Shown here piece after piece: positions 27,555 to 37,853 of a DNA stretch of 64,000 nucleotides. The DNA is from an uncultured Flavobacteriaceae bacterium (GTDB taxonomy: Bacteria; Bacteroidota; Bacteroidia; Flavobacteriales; Flavobacteriaceae). The stretch covers positions 248,001 through 312,000 of the forward strand of contig CANLXN010000005.1 of assembly GCA_947495135.1 (NCBI GenBank), given 5' to 3'. Positions within the stretch are counted from its first letter, which is position 1. Each line of letters begins with the position of its first letter. A model generated the notes under the pieces. It saw only the letters and a program-made list of their open reading frames with translations, had not been told where the DNA came from and did no database searches. A program made the translations under genes and the position numbers.

Positions 27555-28853
27555 ATGACCTATTTCAGCTTAAATAAAAATGCACCAAATGTATCTTTTC
27601 AAGAGGCAGTGGTAAAAGGATTGGCACCAGACAGAGGGCTTTACTTTCCTTCGGAAATAGCTACCCTTCCAACGTCTTTTTTCGAATCGATAACCGAATT
27701 GGACACGGTCGAAATTGCCTTTGAAACGATTAAACAGTTTGTAGGGAACGATATTCCGGCGACGGAACTAAAGAGGATTTTAACCGATGTATTATCATTC
27801 GACTTTCCGCTTACTGAAATTGCACCGAACATTTCGGCTTTAGAACTCTATCACGGACCCACCCTTGCTTTTAAAGATGTGGGAGCCAGATTTATGGCCC
27901 GATGTTTAGGCTACTTCAATAGCCAAAAGGAAACAAAAGAGGATGTTACCGTACTGGTTGCAACATCTGGAGATACAGGAGGTGCCGTTGCCAGTGGCTT
28001 TTATGAGGTAGAAGGAGTTGAAGTGGTTATTCTCTATCCTAGCGGAAAGGTGAGCGATATTCAAGAAAAACAGCTCACTACTTTGGGTAAGAATATTTCA
28101 GCTTTAGAAGTAGAAGGAACTTTTGACGATTGCCAAGAAATGGTAAAACAGGCTTTTTTGGATGAAGATTTTAATGGGAAGAAGACACTCACTTCGGCCA
28201 ACTCGATTAATGTTGCACGTTGGTTGCCCCAGATGTTCTATTATTTCTTTGCCTATAAGCAACTAAAGAATCAAGGAAAAGAACTAGTTTTTAGCGTTCC
28301 CAGTGGCAACTTTGGAAATATTTGCGCGGGAATGATGGCGCAAAAACTGGGTCTTCCAGTACATCACTTTGTGACGGGAACCAATGCTAATAATATTGTG
28401 CCCCATTATTTAAAAACGGGCGAATACCAACCCAAACCTTCGGTAGCGACTATATCCAATGCCATGGATGTAGGTGCGCCGAGTAATTTTATTAGAATAC
28501 AGCAACTTCATGGAAATGATATTTCAGTATTGAGAAAAAACCTTTCAGGTTATAGCTATACAGATGAAGAAACTAGAAAGACGATGCTACAGCTTTTTAA
28601 AGAAAATAATTACATCCCAGATCCGCACGGTGCGATTGGATATTTAGCGCTCAAAGAATACTTGGCTAAAAAAAACGGTCTGTATGGAGTATTTTTAGAA
28701 ACAGCGCATCCGGTAAAGTTTCTAGATGTTATTCCGAAGAGAATTTCAGATGAAATAGAGGTTCCACAGTCCATTAAAGCGATCATGGATAAAACGAAAA
28801 AGGCCGAGAAAATCTCGACCTATTCGCAATTAAAACATTATCTATTAAGCTAA
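27555..28853 (+). CDS. thrC: Threonine synthase
   Basis: ThrC converts O-phosphohomoserine to threonine using PLP. The PLP lysine is in GPTLAFKDVGARFMA (~residue 105), with VATSGDTGGAVASGF as the phosphate-binding region. The ATG at 27555 (MTYFSLN) is preferred over a TTG six codons upstream, which overlaps thrB. At 432 residues it is of the longer, E. coli-like type. It is the last gene of thrABC and converges with the leu operon. Confidence 0.96.
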   Translation: MTYFSLNKNAPNVSFQEAVVKGLAPDRGLYFPSEIATLPTSFFESITELDTVEIAFETIKQFVGNDIPATELKRILTDVLSFDFPLTEIAPNISALELYHGPTLAFKDVGARFMARCLGYFNSQKETKEDVTVLVATSGDTGGAVASGFYEVEGVEVVILYPSGKVSDIQEKQLTTLGKNISALEVEGTFDDCQEMVKQAFLDEDFNGKKTLTSANSINVARWLPQMFYYFFAYKQLKNQGKELVFSVPSGNFGNICAGMMAQKLGLPVHHFVTGTNANNIVPHYLKTGEYQPKPSVATISNAMDVGAPSNFIRIQQLHGNDISVLRKNLSGYSYTDEETRKTMLQLFKENNYIPDPHGAIGYLALKEYLAKKNGLYGVFLETAHPVKFLDVIPKRISDEIEVPQSIKAIMDKTKKAEKISTYSQLKHYLLS

Positions 28854-28861
28854 TCTAATTA

Positions 28862-28949
28862 CCAATTGGAGAATAGTAAACGTGCTCTGCTGGGGCGAAA
28901 AGTACGTTCGTATTAAATCCTTAGTAGCACATAAGTAACCTCTAATTGG
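28862..28949. repeat. Nested inverted repeats between thrC and leuB
   Basis: CCAATTGGAG (28862-28871) pairs with CTCTAATTGG (28940-28949) with one mismatch, and GTGCT (28882-28886) pairs with AGCAC (28926-28930) inside it. There is no clear T-run on either strand. It may be a shared 3'-end structure for the convergent transcripts, or chance. Confidence 0.3.
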
Positions 28950-28958
28950 CAATATTCT

Positions 28959-30074
28959 TTATATAATGGTGGACTGTCCAAGATGAATATTATTAAAATT
29001 TAAGTTGGTGTCCTCAGGATTCAATATGTAATCTTCGATAAAATCTCCAACCCTGCTAGTAGAAACACCTCTACCCGAATTTAGATCGGTAGTGGTGATT
29101 TCCAGTTCTAACGATTTGTCTACTGCGTCGGTTATTCGTTTGGCTTCCGCATTTAGACCAAAATGTTCTAACATCATTGCAGCACTCAAAATGGATGCGA
29201 GTGGATTTGCAATTCCCTTTCCCGCGCCTTGGGGAAATGAACCATGAATGGGCTCGAACAAGCCAATAGTTCCACCAACGGAAGCAGATGCCAACAATCC
29301 AATGGATCCTCCAATTACACTTGCCTCATCGCTGATAATATCGCCAAACATGTTTTCAGTAAGGATTACATCGAATTGCGTCGGATTTAAAATCATCTGC
29401 ATGGCTGCGTTATCGACGAATAAAAAGTCGAGAGTAACTTGCGGGTAGTCCTGTGCTATTTCCGTAACTACTTTTCTCCATAAACGAGAACTTTCCAAAA
29501 CATTAGCCTTGTCTACAAGAGTTACTTTTTTCCGTCTATTCCTGGCTGCCTTAAAGGCAAGATGGGTAATGCGTTCAATTTCTTCTTTCGTGTAAACACA
29601 GAGGTCTGAAGCTTGTGTTCCTTCCTTATTTAGTTTTTTCTCACCAAAGTAGATTCCGCCAGTAAGTTCTCTATAAATACTAATATCTGTCCCTTTAATA
29701 ATCTCCTCTTTTAATGGAGATTTTTCAAGTAATGGAGTATAGGCTTTAATAGGGCGGATGTTTGCAAAAAGGCCTAGTTCCTTTCGCAATTTTAAAAGAC
29801 CTTGCTCCGGTCGAACTTTTGCGGTTGGGTCGTTATCGTATTTTGGAGCGCCTATAGCTCCAAATAGAACAGCATCACTCATCCTACAAAGATCGAGGGT
29901 TTGGTCTGGTAATGGATTCCCCGTTTGGTCTATGGCAATAGCACCAACAGCGGCCTCCGTAAAATGGAAGCTATGATCAAATTCTACAGCAACGGCCTTC
30001 AAGACCTTGATTGCTTCTTTGGTTACTTCTGGTCCAATTCCGTCGCCAGGAAGTACAGCTATGTTTAGTTTCAT
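28959..30074 (-). CDS. leuB: 3-isopropylmalate dehydrogenase
   Basis: LeuB oxidatively decarboxylates 3-isopropylmalate with NAD in leucine synthesis. The 371-residue product starts MKLNIAVLPGDGIGPEV. The substrate arginines lie in the REL(T)GGIYFGEK region, and the metal-binding block is FVDNAAMQMILNPTQFDVILTEN (in part) with GDIISDEAS. The NAD loop is LFEPIHGSFPQGAGKGIANP (in part). It is the last gene of leuACDB, 19 bases after leuD. Confidence 0.97.
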   Translation of the reverse strand: MKLNIAVLPGDGIGPEVTKEAIKVLKAVAVEFDHSFHFTEAAVGAIAIDQTGNPLPDQTLDLCRMSDAVLFGAIGAPKYDNDPTAKVRPEQGLLKLRKELGLFANIRPIKAYTPLLEKSPLKEEIIKGTDISIYRELTGGIYFGEKKLNKEGTQASDLCVYTKEEIERITHLAFKAARNRRKKVTLVDKANVLESSRLWRKVVTEIAQDYPQVTLDFLFVDNAAMQMILNPTQFDVILTENMFGDIISDEASVIGGSIGLLASASVGGTIGLFEPIHGSFPQGAGKGIANPLASILSAAMMLEHFGLNAEAKRITDAVDKSLELEITTTDLNSGRGVSTSRVGDFIEDYILNPEDTNLNFNNIHLGQSTII

Positions 30075-30093
30075 ATAGTAAAATGCTTTGAAC

Positions 30094-30687
30094 TTAAGCC
30101 ATCGCTTTGTTTAGTTCGTATTCTTTTATTCTTTCTAGGTTACTCAATAGATAGTCAATATCGTCGTAGCCATTGATCATACATGTTTTTTTATAGGGGT
30201 CGATATCAAAGTGTTCAGACAGTTCACTGTTTTCTGCTGAAATTGTCTGATTTTCAAGATCTACGTTCAAAATAGTATCTGGTCTCTCCTTGATAAGTTG
30301 CAAGATGTTTTTTAGAAATACTTCGGAAACCTGCACGGGCAACAACCCGTTGTTTAACGAATTTCCCTTAAAAATATCTGCGTAAAAGCTAGATACAATT
30401 ACTTTGAATCCGTAGCCAACGAGTGCCCAGGCGGCGTGTTCTCTGCTAGATCCACATCCAAAATTATTTCCTGCTACCAGAATGTTTCCACTGTAGCTAG
30501 GGTTGTTTAGTATGAACGATGTGTTGACCTCTCCATTTTTATGAAATCTCCAATCTTTAAACAAATGATCCCCGAAGCCTTTCTTATTGGTCGCTTTTAA
30601 AAAACGAGCAGGGATGATTTGATCCGTGTCTACATTTTCAATTTCTAGCGGAATTGCCGTCGACCTAAGTTGCTTAAACTTTTCCAT
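30094..30687 (-). CDS. leuD: Isopropylmalate isomerase, small subunit
   Basis: LeuD is the swivelling small subunit of isopropylmalate isomerase. Residues [12 protein letters not shown] (~20-31) and [15 protein letters not shown] (~74-88) are the hallmark motifs. The 197-residue length is normal for the proteobacterial-type small subunit. Its ATG overlaps the leuC stop by one base, so translation is coupled to the large subunit. Confidence 0.97.
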   Translation of the reverse strand: MEKFKQLRSTAIPLEIENVDTDQIIPARFLKATNKKGFGDHLFKDWRFHKNGEVNTSFILNNPSYSGNILVAGNNFGCGSSREHAAWALVGYGFKVIVSSFYADIFKGNSLNNGLLPVQVSEVFLKNILQLIKERPDTILNVDLENQTISAENSELSEHFDIDPYKKTCMINGYDDIDYLLSNLERIKEYELNKAMA

Positions 30688-32090
30688 TAGTTGAGTTGTT
30701 TAGTAATATCTACAATCTTTCCTTCTACAGCGGTTGCCGCAGCTAATAGTGGGCTTGCCAGAATAGTACGGGCTCCTTGCCCTTGTCTGCCTTCAAAATT
30801 TCTGTTGGAGGTCGATACACAGTATTCTCCCTGCGGAATTTTATCGTCGTTCATCGCAAGACAAGCAGAGCAACCTGGTTGTCTCAATTCAAATCCGGCT
30901 GCTTCAAAAATAGAATGTAGTCCTTCTTCTATAATTTGCGACTCTACTTGTTTACTTCCTGGAACTAGCCAGGCAGTTACGTTTTGCGCTTTTTTCTTCC
31001 CTTTTATATAAGATGCGGCCACTCTAAAATCTTCGATCCTAGAATTGGTGCAGCTCCCAATAAAAACATAATTAATAGGCTTTTCAAGTAAACTTTCACC
31101 AGTTCGAAAGCCCATATATTCAATGGATTTTTCAAAAGAGGTATCGGTAATCTTTGGAATTGTGCCAGTGACCTTAATCCCCATCCCTGGATTGGTTCCG
31201 TAGGTAATCATAGGATCAATATCCTTCGCATCAAAGATATATTCTTTGTCGAAAATTGCTCCTGGGTCTGTAGGAAGTGTTTTCCAATAGGCTACCTTTC
31301 GATCAAACTCATCGCCTTTTGGGGCGTGTTTCCTTCCCTTCACATAGTTAAAAGTAGTTTGATCTGGAGCAATCATTCCCCCACGCGCGCCCATTTCTAT
31401 GCTCATATTGCATACGGTCATTCTGCCTTCCATGCTCATGGTTTCGAATACCTCTCCAGCGTATTCGCAGAAATAGCCAGTTCCGGCATTGGTTCCAATT
31501 TGGGAGATAATATATAGGATGACGTCTTTAGACAGTACTCCGGGTTTTAGTTTTCCGTTTACTGTTATTCTTAGTTTTTTCGGTTTTGTGAGAAGCAAAC
31601 ACTGGCTAGCAAACACCTGTGCTACTTGGCTGGTTCCAATTCCAAAAGCGATCGTTCCAAATGCACCATGGGTTGAGGTGTGGCTATCTCCACATACAAT
31701 GGTCATTCCTGGTTGAGTAAATCCCAATTCTGGAGCCATTACATGTACAATTCCATTATACTTGTGGCCTAATTCGTATAGGGTTATTCCATTTTTTTTA
31801 CAGTTAACGGTTAGTTGTTTTAACTGTTTGCGGGAAAGTTCATCTTTAATTGGCAAGTGTTGATCCACCGTTGGAGTGTTGTGATCTGCAGTTGCCACTA
31901 TCTGTTCGGGTCTTAATATAGGTATACCACGTTCCTCTAGTTCTTGAAAGGCTTGCGGACTCGTAACTTCATGTATTAAATGTTTATCGATATACAAGAT
32001 TTCTGGCCCGTTTTTAATTGAATCCACCACATGAGCGTCCCATACCTTATCGAATAGTGTTTTTTTCATACCATTTTCTGCTATACTCAT
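30687..32090 (-). CDS. leuC: Isopropylmalate isomerase, large subunit
   Basis: LeuC is the Fe-S aconitase-type subunit. [20 protein letters not shown] is present, and the cluster cysteines lie in [14 protein letters not shown] and GCSACLAMN. The ATG at 32090 overlaps the leuA stop as ATGA, favouring it. A second ATG seven codons in (32069) matches the usual family start [13 protein letters not shown], so either may be used. It is the second gene of leuACDB. Confidence 0.97.
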   Translation of the reverse strand: MSIAENGMKKTLFDKVWDAHVVDSIKNGPEILYIDKHLIHEVTSPQAFQELEERGIPILRPEQIVATADHNTPTVDQHLPIKDELSRKQLKQLTVNCKKNGITLYELGHKYNGIVHVMAPELGFTQPGMTIVCGDSHTSTHGAFGTIAFGIGTSQVAQVFASQCLLLTKPKKLRITVNGKLKPGVLSKDVILYIISQIGTNAGTGYFCEYAGEVFETMSMEGRMTVCNMSIEMGARGGMIAPDQTTFNYVKGRKHAPKGDEFDRKVAYWKTLPTDPGAIFDKEYIFDAKDIDPMITYGTNPGMGIKVTGTIPKITDTSFEKSIEYMGFRTGESLLEKPINYVFIGSCTNSRIEDFRVAASYIKGKKKAQNVTAWLVPGSKQVESQIIEEGLHSIFEAAGFELRQPGCSACLAMNDDKIPQGEYCVSTSNRNFEGRQGQGARTILASPLLAAATAVEGKIVDITKQLN

Positions 32091-33265
32091 GAAGCCGATG
32101 CAATTTGTTGATATACATTGCTGGTTTCTATAATTTCATGGATGTCATGATCTGCTACCTCTTTTTTGCGATCTGCAAAAATTAGGAAATTTGCATAGAC
32201 ATCATCCAATTGGAGTTTGGTTAATTCATAACCTACTTTTTTAGCTCTGTAAGCTAGGGCTGCTCTACCACTGCGAGCAGTTAGTACTATGGCAGATTCT
32301 GTGACACCCACATCTTTGGGGTCTATTATTTCGTAAGTTTCTCTGTTTTTTATTACTCCATCTTGGTGAATGCCAGAACTATGGGCAAATGCATTTGCAC
32401 CAACAATTGCCTTGTTGGGTTGTGTGTAAATTCCCATACTGTTAGATACTAGCTGACTGGTTTCATACAGCAGTTGGGTGTTTACATTGGTGTCTAGATT
32501 AATATATGGATGCTGTTTAAGTACCATCACTATTTCCTCCAGAGCGGTATTTCCCGCTCGTTCTCCAATACCGTTAATAGTACACTCTATTTGTCTAGCC
32601 CCATTGATGGCGCCTTCAATCGAATTTGCCGTTGCCAATCCAAGGTCGTTGTGACAGTGACAGGAAAGAATAGCTCGTTCTATTCCTGTTACATTCTCCT
32701 TTAAATATTTTATTTTTTCTCCGTATTCGTTTGGTAAGCAATAACCAGTAGTATCTGGGATATTTAAGACGGTCGCTCCCGCCTTGATGGCCGCTTCACA
32801 AACTCTAGCGAGGTATTCGTTTTCGGTTCTACCAGCGTCTTCAGCATAAAATTCAACATCTTCTACAAAAGATTTGGCATATTGAACAGCCTTAAAAGCG
32901 CGTTCTATGATTTCATCTCTGGTCGACTTAAACTTAAATTTAATGTGTGAGTCTGATGTGCCAATTCCAGTGTGAATTCTAGGCTTTTTAGCTTTTCGTA
33001 AAGACTCGGCTGCTACTTCTATGTCTTTAGGGACAGCTCGTGTAAGACCACAGACCGTCGCATTCTGTACGGTTTCAGAAATAGCTACTACAGATTTAAA
33101 ATCGCCAGGACTCGAAATAGGAAAACCGGCTTCAATTACATCCACGCCTAGGCGATCGAGTTGCTCTGCGATAATTACTTTCTGTTCGGTATTTAGTTTG
33201 CAACCGGGGACCTGTTCTCCATCTCGAAGCGTTGTGTCAAATATTTGGACGTGTTCTTTGGACAT
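32087..33265 (-). CDS. leuA: 2-isopropylmalate synthase (short form)
   Basis: LeuA condenses 2-ketoisovalerate with acetyl-CoA. The catalytic barrel is complete: [13 protein letters not shown] (residues ~9-21), [15 protein letters not shown], and the metal ligands in [16 protein letters not shown] and [13 protein letters not shown]. At 392 residues it lacks the ~110-residue C-terminal leucine-binding (LeuA dimer) domain of ~510-residue enzymes, so feedback inhibition by leucine may be absent. The short form could in principle also act as a homocitrate-like synthase, but the leuCDB context settles the role. The 149-bp upstream gap shows no leader peptide or terminator. Confidence 0.93.
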   Translation of the reverse strand: MSKEHVQIFDTTLRDGEQVPGCKLNTEQKVIIAEQLDRLGVDVIEAGFPISSPGDFKSVVAISETVQNATVCGLTRAVPKDIEVAAESLRKAKKPRIHTGIGTSDSHIKFKFKSTRDEIIERAFKAVQYAKSFVEDVEFYAEDAGRTENEYLARVCEAAIKAGATVLNIPDTTGYCLPNEYGEKIKYLKENVTGIERAILSCHCHNDLGLATANSIEGAINGARQIECTINGIGERAGNTALEEIVMVLKQHPYINLDTNVNTQLLYETSQLVSNSMGIYTQPNKAIVGANAFAHSSGIHQDGVIKNRETYEIIDPKDVGVTESAIVLTARSGRAALAYRAKKVGYELTKLQLDDVYANFLIFADRKKEVADHDIHEIIETSNVYQQIASAS

Positions 33266-33414
33266 TTTTCTGAATTAATTTTCAATTTGCAATACGAATG
33301 TATACTTTGGAGTTCTCAAATACGCTTTTTTATCGCTCTGGTTTACGGCGTTTAAATACTATTGTTTTATTATATATAATTGATTAACAGATAATTAATT
33401 AAATAATCTCACTT

Positions 33415-34956
33415 ATGCCCAAGGCTCAAAAAGATAATTTGTTTGATTTGATTAAGTCCCTTACCAAATCTGAAAAACGGCAATTTAAGTTGTACGTAAA
33501 TAGGTTGGGAGTTAATGAGGATGCTAAGTTTATGACTCTTTTCGGCACTATTGAAAAGCTTAATAGCTATGAGGAGTCCGAAATTCTAAGGAGTGGGATT
33601 ATCAAGAAAAGTCAGTTATCCAACTTAAAAGCACATCTCTACAAGCAGATATTAATTAGCCTTCGACTAAATCCGTCGCATCAAAATATAAGAATCCAGA
33701 TTAGAGAGCAATTGGATTTTGCTACCATCTTGTATCATAAAGGTTTGTATAATCAAAGTTTAAAGATTTTAGATAAGGCAAAGAATCTTGCGATGCAAAA
33801 TGAGGAAAAGAATATTGCCTACGAGATTATAGAGCTGGAGAAAGTGATTGAATCCCAATATATTACTCGTAGTATCAGTACAAGGGCAGATCAGCTTACA
33901 TTGGAAGCCAAGCAAGTGAGCGAGTTAAATGTTTTGGCGAGTAAACTGAGCAATTTGTCGCTTCAATTGTACGGTATTTTTCTCAAAAAAGGATACGTAA
34001 AGAACGACGAGGAGTATCAATTAATCACCAAGTATTTTAATGAACAATTGCCAGAATATGATATTGAGTACTTAGGTTTTCGTGAAAAATTATGGCTCAA
34101 TAAGGCTTATTTATGGTATAGTTTCTTGATTCAAGATTTCAGGTCTTGTTATAAATATGCCTTAAAATGGGTAGATTTATTTTACGAGAACCCAGAAATG
34201 ATTACGCTCAACCCAGTTTTCTTTCTTCGAGGCAAACAGTATTTATTAGAGGCTTTGTTCTATATCAAAGATGTGGGGAGGTTCAAGGTTACACTTCAGA
34301 AATTGGAGAAAATAGTGGCGAATAAAACCTTTCCGAAGAGTGAAAATATCGAGAGCTTGGTATTTCTACATCTGTTTTCTCATAAAATAAACCTTCATTT
34401 TATGGAAGGTTCTTTTGAAGAAGGAACACCAATTGTGAAGGAGATTTTGTCTGGTATTGAAGCACATAAGGGAACTATAGATGAACACCATGTGATGATG
34501 TTTTACTATAAAATTGCCTGCCTTTATTTTGGAGCGGGCCAAAATAAATTGTGTATCCAATATTTGGAACGAATTATATCCAATAAAACACTGGAGATGC
34601 GAGAAGATCTGCTCTGCTTTTCTAGAATTTTGAACTTGGTTGCCCATTACGAAGCGGGCGAAGATTACCATTTAGACCGACTTATAAAAAGCACTTATAA
34701 ATTTTTGATTAAAATGGAAGATTTGTATCAGGTTCAGAAGGAAATGATCAAATTTTTACGTGGCTTGGGAGATATTTATCCACATCAACTGAAGACGGAA
34801 TTCGAAAAATTATATAAAAAATTAAAAGAATTTGAAGACGATCCTTACGAGCGTCGAAGTTTCCTGTACCTCGATATTTTATCGTGGTTGGAGAGCCATA
34901 TTACTGGCAAATCCATACCCCAAATAATCAGGGAAAAAGGGTTGGTCGAAAAATAA
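33415..34956 (+). CDS. Conserved helical protein of unknown function
   Basis: This 513-residue protein has no signal peptide and is almost entirely alpha-helical, with degenerate TPR-like repeats (for example HKGLYNQSLKILDKAKNLA near residue 105). It opens with a basic segment, KSLTKSEKRQFKLYVNRL. Proteins of this look occur widely in Bacteroidetes (recollection), but I know of no assigned function. It lies between the divergent leu operon and the SAM-I-controlled met operon and has its own AT-rich upstream region. Confidence 0.7.
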   Translation: MPKAQKDNLFDLIKSLTKSEKRQFKLYVNRLGVNEDAKFMTLFGTIEKLNSYEESEILRSGIIKKSQLSNLKAHLYKQILISLRLNPSHQNIRIQIREQLDFATILYHKGLYNQSLKILDKAKNLAMQNEEKNIAYEIIELEKVIESQYITRSISTRADQLTLEAKQVSELNVLASKLSNLSLQLYGIFLKKGYVKNDEEYQLITKYFNEQLPEYDIEYLGFREKLWLNKAYLWYSFLIQDFRSCYKYALKWVDLFYENPEMITLNPVFFLRGKQYLLEALFYIKDVGRFKVTLQKLEKIVANKTFPKSENIESLVFLHLFSHKINLHFMEGSFEEGTPIVKEILSGIEAHKGTIDEHHVMMFYYKIACLYFGAGQNKLCIQYLERIISNKTLEMREDLLCFSRILNLVAHYEAGEDYHLDRLIKSTYKFLIKMEDLYQVQKEMIKFLRGLGDIYPHQLKTEFEKLYKKLKEFEDDPYERRSFLYLDILSWLESHITGKSIPQIIREKGLVEK

Positions 34957-34970
34957 AATGTTCAAAAAAG

Positions 34971-35003
34971 TTTGGAGATGTGGATTTTGTTTCTGAATAT
35001 TTG
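34971..35003 (+). promoter_or_regulatory. Promoter of the first met operon
   Basis: TTTG (34971-34974) is separated by 21 bases from AATATTTG (34996-35003), one base from TAnnTTTG. It would start transcription about 25 bases ahead of the SAM-I aptamer. Confidence 0.5.
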
Positions 35004-35033
35004 AGCTCACAAAGTTCAAAACTTTATTGAAAT

Positions 35034-35144
35034 GTTATCAAGAAAGGTGGAGGGATTAGACCCTTTGAAGCCTTAGCAACCCTTTGTTCCATACGAAGAA
35101 GGTGCTAAATTCTACAACAGTTGTTTACGGCTGGAGATAGATAA
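35034..35144 (+). ncRNA. SAM-I (S-box) riboswitch
   Basis: P1 is GTTATC (35034-35039) with GATAAC (35139-35144). Between them come the conserved AAGAAAGGTGGAGGGA, the P2-P3 stretch ending GAAGCCTTAGCAACCC, and AAGGTGCTAAATTCTAC. These are the core elements of the S-box aptamer. It should bind SAM and shut off the metB/metY/metX/hom operon that follows. Confidence 0.95.
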
Positions 35145-35147
35145 CCC

Positions 35148-35183
35148 AAACCCAATGTTTCCCACGTTGGTGTTTCTTTTCTT
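35148..35183 (+). terminator. Terminator of the SAM-I expression platform
   Basis: AAAC-CCAATGT (35148-35158) pairs with ACGTTGG-T-GTTT (35164-35175) with one bulged T and a TTCCC loop. A T-rich tract follows. It begins four bases after P1 of the aptamer, so SAM binding is expected to allow this hairpin. Confidence 0.65.
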
Positions 35184-35265
35184 ATAACATTTTTCTATTG
35201 ACTCCGATGATTTGTCGGAATTGACTTTTTGATTTAATCAATTTTTAATTCAAAATTTAAGAAAA

Positions 35266-36438
35266 ATGAGTGCAACAAAAATTATCCATTCGATCCCAAG
35301 CGATCCATTAACTGGGGCTATTTCGGTACCCGTTTACCAAACATCAACATTTATTCAGGAAGCACCTGGCGTAAACAAAGGCTTTGATTATGCCAGAAGT
35401 AACAACCCAACTCGCAAAGTTTTAGAAGATGTGGTTGCGAAGCTAGAAGGTGGAAACGGAGCCTTTGCTTTTGCTACAGGCCTTGCCGCAATTGACGCAG
35501 TGCTGAAGTTATTGACAACCGGAGATGAAATTATTGCGGTAGACGACATCTACGGAGGAGCATATCGACTCTTTACCCATGTGTACGAAAAATTAGGCAT
35601 CAACATCAAGTACGTAGATACTACAGATCCCGAGAATGTAGCAAACGCTGTGAGTTCCAAAACCAAACTCATTTGGATCGAATCTCCCACTAATCCTACG
35701 CTAAAAGTTTCTAATATTTCAGCAATAGCAACTATCGCGGAAGAAGTAAATGCCTTGCTAGTAGTGGACAATACGTTCGCAAGCCCAATTGCACAACAAC
35801 CCTTATCCTTGGGGGCAGATATCGTTATCCATAGTGGTACCAAATATATTGGCGGTCATAGTGATTTGGTAGCGGGATTAGTAGTTACCAAGACTGCTTC
35901 ACTTTCAGAAAAAATAAAATTTGTACAGAACGCTTCGGGTGGAGTTTTAGGGCCATGGGACTGTTTTCTTACCATCCGCGGAATTGAAACCTTGGATATT
36001 CGATACAGAAAACAATGCCAGAATGCCGAAAAAGTAGCCCAGTTCTTAGTAAAACACGAGTCGGTTCAAGACGTTTACTTTCCGGGGTTGAAGACACACA
36101 AAAATCATGACATTGCCAGACGACAGCAGAACGGACTGTTTGGCGGAATTGTTTCGTTTACATTAAAAGAGGACACAGTGGAAGCGGCAAATAGTTTTGT
36201 GACGAGCACTGCGTTTTTCAAGTTAGCTGAAAGTTTAGGTGGTGTAAAAAGTTTGCTTTGCCATCCACCCCAAATGACGCATGCTTCCGTACCTAGAGAA
36301 CGCAGATTGGAAGCAGGAATAAAAGATTCGCTTATAAGGCTCTCTTGCGGAATAGAGGGAGCTCAAGACCTCATTGACGATTTAGCAAGTGCCTTTAAGC
36401 AACAACCTAAGGAAAAAAAACTACTTCAAGTCATTTAA
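35266..36438 (+). CDS. PLP-dependent Cys/Met metabolism enzyme (cystathionine gamma-synthase type)
   Basis: The 390-residue product is a transsulfuration-family enzyme. The PLP lysine lies in VIHSGTKYIGGHSD (~residue 193), with YARSNNPTRKVLE and FATGLAAIDAVL as substrate- and PLP-binding blocks. Family members include cystathionine gamma-synthase, cystathionine beta/gamma-lyases and O-acetylhomoserine sulfhydrylases, and sequence alone does not separate them here. Being first in a SAM-riboswitch operon with metY, metX and hom favours a methionine-forming role, cystathionine gamma-synthase or lyase. Confidence 0.88.
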   Translation: MSATKIIHSIPSDPLTGAISVPVYQTSTFIQEAPGVNKGFDYARSNNPTRKVLEDVVAKLEGGNGAFAFATGLAAIDAVLKLLTTGDEIIAVDDIYGGAYRLFTHVYEKLGINIKYVDTTDPENVANAVSSKTKLIWIESPTNPTLKVSNISAIATIAEEVNALLVVDNTFASPIAQQPLSLGADIVIHSGTKYIGGHSDLVAGLVVTKTASLSEKIKFVQNASGGVLGPWDCFLTIRGIETLDIRYRKQCQNAEKVAQFLVKHESVQDVYFPGLKTHKNHDIARRQQNGLFGGIVSFTLKEDTVEAANSFVTSTAFFKLAESLGGVKSLLCHPPQMTHASVPRERRLEAGIKDSLIRLSCGIEGAQDLIDDLASAFKQQPKEKKLLQVI

Positions 36439-36505
36439 ATTTAATCTCACCAAATTATAGCGGGGATCATCATTTATTCTCCAATAATCACTAAAAGAAA
36501 AGAAC

Positions 36506-37798
36506 ATGAGTACACAAAAATTCGCGACAAACGCTTTACACGCCGGACATGATGTTACTGTTAATGGAGGAACCAGAGCAGTACCAATATATCAATCTAC
36601 ATCCTTTGTTTTTAATAACAGTAATCATGCGGCCAACTTGTTTAATTTATCTGAAGCAGGATTTATTTACAGCCGTATTAATAATCCTACTTGTGATATT
36701 CTGGAGCAACGCCTGGCGGCACTCGAAGGAGGTATTGCAGCCGTGACTACTGCTTCAGGAACAGCTGCTATTGCCACAACTTTATTAACTTTATTACGTG
36801 CCGGGGATCACATTGTAGCTTCCAATAGTCTTTATGGCGGAACGTTTAATTTATTAAGCATAACGCTTCCTCGGTTAGGAATAACTACCACCTTCGTCAA
36901 TCCAGATGATCCAGAGAATTTTGGTAAAGCTGTCCAAGAGAATACCAGAGCTATCTTTATTGAGTCCTTAGGAAATCCAAAACTCGACGTCCTGGATCTA
37001 AAGAAAATTTCGGCTCAAGCCAAAGAGAATAAAGTACCGTTGATAGTAGATAATACAGTAGCAACACCTTATTTGTTGAACCCAATAGCTCATGGTGCAA
37101 ATATTGTTATTCACTCACTCACAAAGTATATCAATGGAAATGGAACGGCACTTGGCGGTGCTATTGTAGATGCCGGAACATTTGATTGGACCAATGGCAA
37201 GTTTCCCGAATTTACCGAGCCTTCCAAGGGGTATCACGGACTTGTTTATGCAGAAGTACTTAAAGAAGCTTCGTTTATAGCAAAAGTACGAATTGAAGGA
37301 CTTCGTGATTATGGAGCGGCATTAAGTGCATTTAATGCATTTCAGATTATCCAAGGACTGGAAACATTGGAGGTCCGTATTAACAAGCACAGCGAGAATG
37401 CACTTGCCATTGCCAAATGGTTGCAAGAGAAAGAAGAAGTGGCTTGGGTAAATTATCCTGGACTGGAAAGCAGCAAATATCTACATCTCGCCAAGGAATA
37501 TCTTCCAAAGGGACAAAGTGGGATTGTTACATTTGGATTGAAAGCAGGGTATGAAGCGGCTAAGAAATTAGTGGATAACACGAAGTTGTTTTCATTACTG
37601 GCCAACATAGGTGATACCAAATCATTGATTATCCACCCTGCAAGTACAACGCATCAGCAATTAAGTGATAACGATCAGGAACTTACTGGAGTGACTAAGG
37701 ACCTTATTCGACTATCCGTAGGAATCGAGAATATCGACGATCTCAAAAAGGATTTGGAAGATGCTTTAGTACATATCTCTAGTCCGGAATTAGTTTAG
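36506..37798 (+). CDS. metY: O-acetylhomoserine sulfhydrylase
   Basis: MetY makes homocysteine directly from O-acetylhomoserine and sulfide. At 430 residues, with the lysine motif VIHSLTKYINGNGTALGG (~residue 206) and the insertion around SKGYHGLVYAEV, it fits the O-acetylhomoserine sulfhydrylase branch rather than the shorter cystathionine enzymes. With metX downstream it gives a direct sulfhydrylation route. It probably shares the SAM-I-controlled transcript. Confidence 0.92.
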   Translation: MSTQKFATNALHAGHDVTVNGGTRAVPIYQSTSFVFNNSNHAANLFNLSEAGFIYSRINNPTCDILEQRLAALEGGIAAVTTASGTAAIATTLLTLLRAGDHIVASNSLYGGTFNLLSITLPRLGITTTFVNPDDPENFGKAVQENTRAIFIESLGNPKLDVLDLKKISAQAKENKVPLIVDNTVATPYLLNPIAHGANIVIHSLTKYINGNGTALGGAIVDAGTFDWTNGKFPEFTEPSKGYHGLVYAEVLKEASFIAKVRIEGLRDYGAALSAFNAFQIIQGLETLEVRINKHSENALAIAKWLQEKEEVAWVNYPGLESSKYLHLAKEYLPKGQSGIVTFGLKAGYEAAKKLVDNTKLFSLLANIGDTKSLIIHPASTTHQQLSDNDQELTGVTKDLIRLSVGIENIDDLKKDLEDALVHISSPELV

Positions 37799-37853
37799 AA
37801 TTGGATTTTTATCAAGTTGCGATTCACTTATGAGCCGCAACAAATTTTATGCT

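Noticed and set aside
33266-33414. Search for a leucine leader peptide before leuA
   Set aside because: Apart from the leuA start itself, no ATG on the minus strand opens a short frame here, and no terminator-like stem is present.
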